Source: a bacterium
GTDB taxonomy: Bacteria; Patescibacteriota; Patescibacteriia; Patescibacteriales; JALTFF01
Reading direction: 5' to 3'
Assembly (NCBI GenBank): GCA_027007465.1
Contig: JALTFF010000090.1
Span: 1 to 6,994, forward strand
DNA: 6,994 bases
The notes beneath the pieces were generated by a model. The model made no database searches and had not been told where the DNA came from. It worked only from the letters and a program-made list of their open reading frames with translations. The translations under genes and the position numbers were made by a program. Positions 5,787-6,994 of this stretch are shown in pieces (within the stretch, counting starts at the first letter, position 1; each line of letters begins with the position of its first letter).

Positions 5787-5820
5787 CTTGCTTAGCTATA
5801 AATAAAAATAACTAAGCAAG
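5787..5820. promoter_or_regulatory. 9-bp inverted repeat in the gyrB leader
   Basis: CTTGCTTAG (5787-5795) and CTAAGCAAG (5812-5820) are perfect reverse complements with a 16-nt AT-only-but-one spacer. The element ends 14 nt before the gyrB ATG and lies downstream of all the predicted gyrB -10 boxes, so it would be in the 5' UTR as a hairpin, or act as a DNA operator blocking elongation. There is no U-run, so it is not an intrinsic terminator. Function unknown. Confidence 0.45.
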
Positions 5821-5856
5821 TTAGTCGTTTAGGGTTATTATATTTATTATAATTTG

Positions 5857-5885
5857 ATTATATCAGAAATGAAAACATAGCGCAA
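5857..5885 (-). promoter_or_regulatory. gyrB promoter with extended -10
   Basis: On the minus strand TGATATAAT (5865-5857) is a perfect extended -10 (TGn plus TATAAT). Seventeen nt upstream is TTGCGC (5885-5880), which keeps the TTG of the -35 consensus. Predicted start is near 5850, giving a leader of about 78 nt. Two further perfect TATAAT boxes follow at 5851-5846 and 5842-5837, the latter with CTGATA 18 nt upstream, so several starts are possible. Confidence 0.55.
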
Positions 5886-5903
5886 GAGTAAAAAATATGT
5901 TAA

Positions 5904-5909
5904 TATAAT
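5904..5909 (+). promoter_or_regulatory. -10 box of the plus-strand membrane protein gene, suggesting a leaderless mRNA
   Basis: A perfect TATAAT ends only 4 nt before the ATG at 5914. Transcription would normally start about 7 nt after the box, so the transcript would begin at or within the start codon. No good -35 lies 16-18 nt upstream. Either the mRNA is leaderless or the true promoter is a weaker one further up. Confidence 0.3.
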
Positions 5910-5913
5910 TTAT

Positions 5914-6792
5914 ATGTCTGATTTTAATAATACACCAATTAAATTTTCAGATAGAGAATTAAAGATTAGCCAATGGTATATTGAGCATAAATTATTATTG
6001 AAAAAAATTTTAATTGCTTTTTTATTATTAGTTAGTTTTGTTACATTTAGTTTAACAATTTATTCATTTGCTTATTATTTTATAAAAGGAGAAAAAAAAC
6101 AAGAACAAATGATAAATAGTGTATTAACAGAGACAGTTAATATAAATCAATATAAGCAATACCATAAAGTTAAAAAATTAAAATTTTCGCATCTTTATGT
6201 TTTAAATAGTAGTAAAAATAAAAGTTATGATTTTGCAATAGAAGTATATAATCCAAATTCTCGTTATTTAGCTTTGTTTGATTATTCTTTTTATTATAGC
6301 AATAAAAAAACTGATAAAAAATCAGCTTATATTTTGCCAAAACAAAAAAAATTTTTATTTATTTTAGCTTGGAAAACTGGTAATAGACCATCTAATGTTA
6401 GGTTTAATTATGAGAACTTTCATTGGAAAAGAATTTCAAAACATGATATTGCAGACTTAACTTCTTATATAAAATCCCATTTGAATTTTGATATTAAAAA
6501 TGTTAAATTAGTCAAAGGACAAGACCTTAGTACTATAAAATTTGATTTTAAAAATACAACTCCTTATAATTATTGGGAATTAAATTTTAATATTTTGTTG
6601 AGATATGGAGACAGATTAACTGGAATAAACAATTTAGTTTTAGGACAGATAAGATCAGGTGATGAAAGAAAAATTAGATTTGTTTGGCAAGGAGAATTGC
6701 CTAATTATGATTCTATTAAAATAATGCCATTAGTTAATATTTTTGACAAGAATGTTTATATGAGATTTAAAGACAATGGGCGAATAGAATAA
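5914..6792 (+). CDS. membrane-anchored protein of unknown function, Parcubacteria-type family
   Basis: This 292-residue protein has no recognisable enzymatic motif. A 30-residue N-terminus ending WYIEHKLLLKK (positive, presumably cytoplasmic) precedes one hydrophobic span at about 31-57. The remaining ~230 residues, rich in alternating hydrophobic and aromatic residues, would lie outside the membrane and look beta-rich. Two segments resemble each other: AIEVYNPNSRYLALFDYSF, followed by a LPKQKKFLFILAW edge (about 128-173), and IKFDFKNTTPYNYWELNF, followed by IRSGDERKIRFVWQ (about 209-255). This suggests two Ig-like or FxLYD-like beta modules. The conserved-looking end is IMPLVNIFDKNVYM. There is no cleavable signal or lipobox. 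I associate this architecture with an uncharacterised Parcubacteria family, from memory only. It is transcribed divergently from gyrB. A role in the cell envelope is a guess. Confidence 0.85.
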   Translation: MSDFNNTPIKFSDRELKISQWYIEHKLLLKKILIAFLLLVSFVTFSLTIYSFAYYFIKGEKKQEQMINSVLTETVNINQYKQYHKVKKLKFSHLYVLNSSKNKSYDFAIEVYNPNSRYLALFDYSFYYSNKKTDKKSAYILPKQKKFLFILAWKTGNRPSNVRFNYENFHWKRISKHDIADLTSYIKSHLNFDIKNVKLVKGQDLSTIKFDFKNTTPYNYWELNFNILLRYGDRLTGINNLVLGQIRSGDERKIRFVWQGELPNYDSIKIMPLVNIFDKNVYMRFKDNGRIE

Positions 6793-6879
6793 TTCTTTAG
6801 AATAATAAGTTATTAAGTGGATATTATAGCTTGCTCTATGCAAAAAGTAGCTCAACAATTTTTATGATTATTTGCGCTG
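6793..6879. other. downstream non-coding stretch after the membrane protein gene
   Basis: No gene is visible. A small dyad TAATAA-G-TTATTA lies near 6802-6814. AGCTTGC (6828-6834), the 5-nt loop TCTAT and GCA...AGCT (6840-6852) can form a bulged stem, followed by T5 at 6859-6863. This is a weak candidate terminator for the plus-strand gene. Confidence 0.25.
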
Positions 6880-6903
6880 ATTATTGATTTATTGATTTAT
6901 TGT
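6880..6903. repeat. 8-bp tandem repeat, three copies
   Basis: The unit TTTATTGA occurs perfectly at 6888-6895, with one-mismatch copies before (ATTATTGA, 6880-6887) and after (TTTATTGT, 6896-6903). It runs straight into the longer 20-bp repeat. Confidence 0.6.
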
Positions 6904-6960
6904 ATAATATTATTATCTATTGTATAATATTATTATCTATTATATAATGTTAATAACTCT
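6901..6960. repeat. 20-bp tandem repeat, two perfect copies plus one degenerate
   Basis: The unit TGTATAATATTATTATCTAT is identical at 6901-6920 and 6921-6940; a third copy at 6941-6960 matches at 15 of 20 positions. Each copy carries a plus-strand TATAAT (6903-6908, 6923-6928, 6943-6948), so the array could be stacked -10 boxes for a gene beyond the window, or simply a slippage-prone AT repeat. There is no spacer diversity, so it is not a CRISPR. Confidence 0.85.
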
Positions 6961-6994
6961 AAAATAATATAATAATTAATTATTTATTTTCAAT

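Noticed and set aside
7..5799. Shared 13-mer CTTGCTTAGCTAT at 7-19 and 5787-5799
   Set aside because: The first copy is inside the thyX coding frame, and 13-base matches are expected by chance in 7 kb of AT-rich DNA.
3346..6929. 14-base match TCTATTGTATAATA at the secE -10 (3346-3359) and in the tandem repeat (6916-6929)
   Set aside because: Low-complexity AT sequence; a match of this length is not significant at this composition.
6880..6960. CRISPR array
   Set aside because: The repeats are directly contiguous with no spacers and no cas genes nearby.

Overview
The window reads as a chromosomal segment of a very AT-rich, small-genome bacterium, most likely Candidate Phyla Radiation / Patescibacteria and probably Parcubacteria. 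Three things point there: the wording of the ribosomal proteins and of the truncated thyX-like N-terminus, a plus-strand membrane protein with the layout of a family I associate with Parcubacteria, and the short, tightly packed genes. All eight visible stop codons are TAA and tryptophan is TGG, so there is no sign of UGA recoding. None of the nine visible starts has a Shine-Dalgarno-like AGGAGG core before it. Assignment to a phylum is inference from protein character, not a database result.

Layout. Positions 1-108 (minus) are the first 36 codons of a probable thyX, cut by the window edge. After a 245-nt gap, a six-gene minus-strand operon runs from 3305 down to 354: secE, nusG, rplK, rplA, a dCMP deaminase and a small P-loop nucleotide kinase. 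Spacings are 1, 11, 7, 3 and -1 nt. It is driven by a near-consensus promoter (TTGACA, 17-nt spacer, TATTAT) at 3354-3382. The first four genes are the classic transcription/translation cluster, but rplJ and rplL do not follow. Instead come two nucleotide-metabolism genes that, with ThyX, would make a dCMP to dUMP to dTMP to dTDP route. Positions 3306-3687 are non-coding or only doubtfully coding and hold several inverted repeats, a locally GC-richer structured block and a 47-codon ORF. gyrB (5772-3688, minus) follows, with its own leader containing a 9-bp inverted repeat and several -10 boxes. Diverging from it is a 292-residue membrane-anchored protein of unknown function (5914-6792, plus). 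The window ends in AT-rich DNA with 8-bp and 20-bp tandem repeats.

Taken together this is mostly housekeeping: protein export (SecE), transcription elongation (NusG), ribosome stalk base and L1 arm (L11, L1), thymidylate supply and DNA supercoiling (GyrB). The parts least explained by known families are the 3472-3686 intergenic block, the membrane protein and the promoter/leader structures. I did not find a clear new defence or mobile system.
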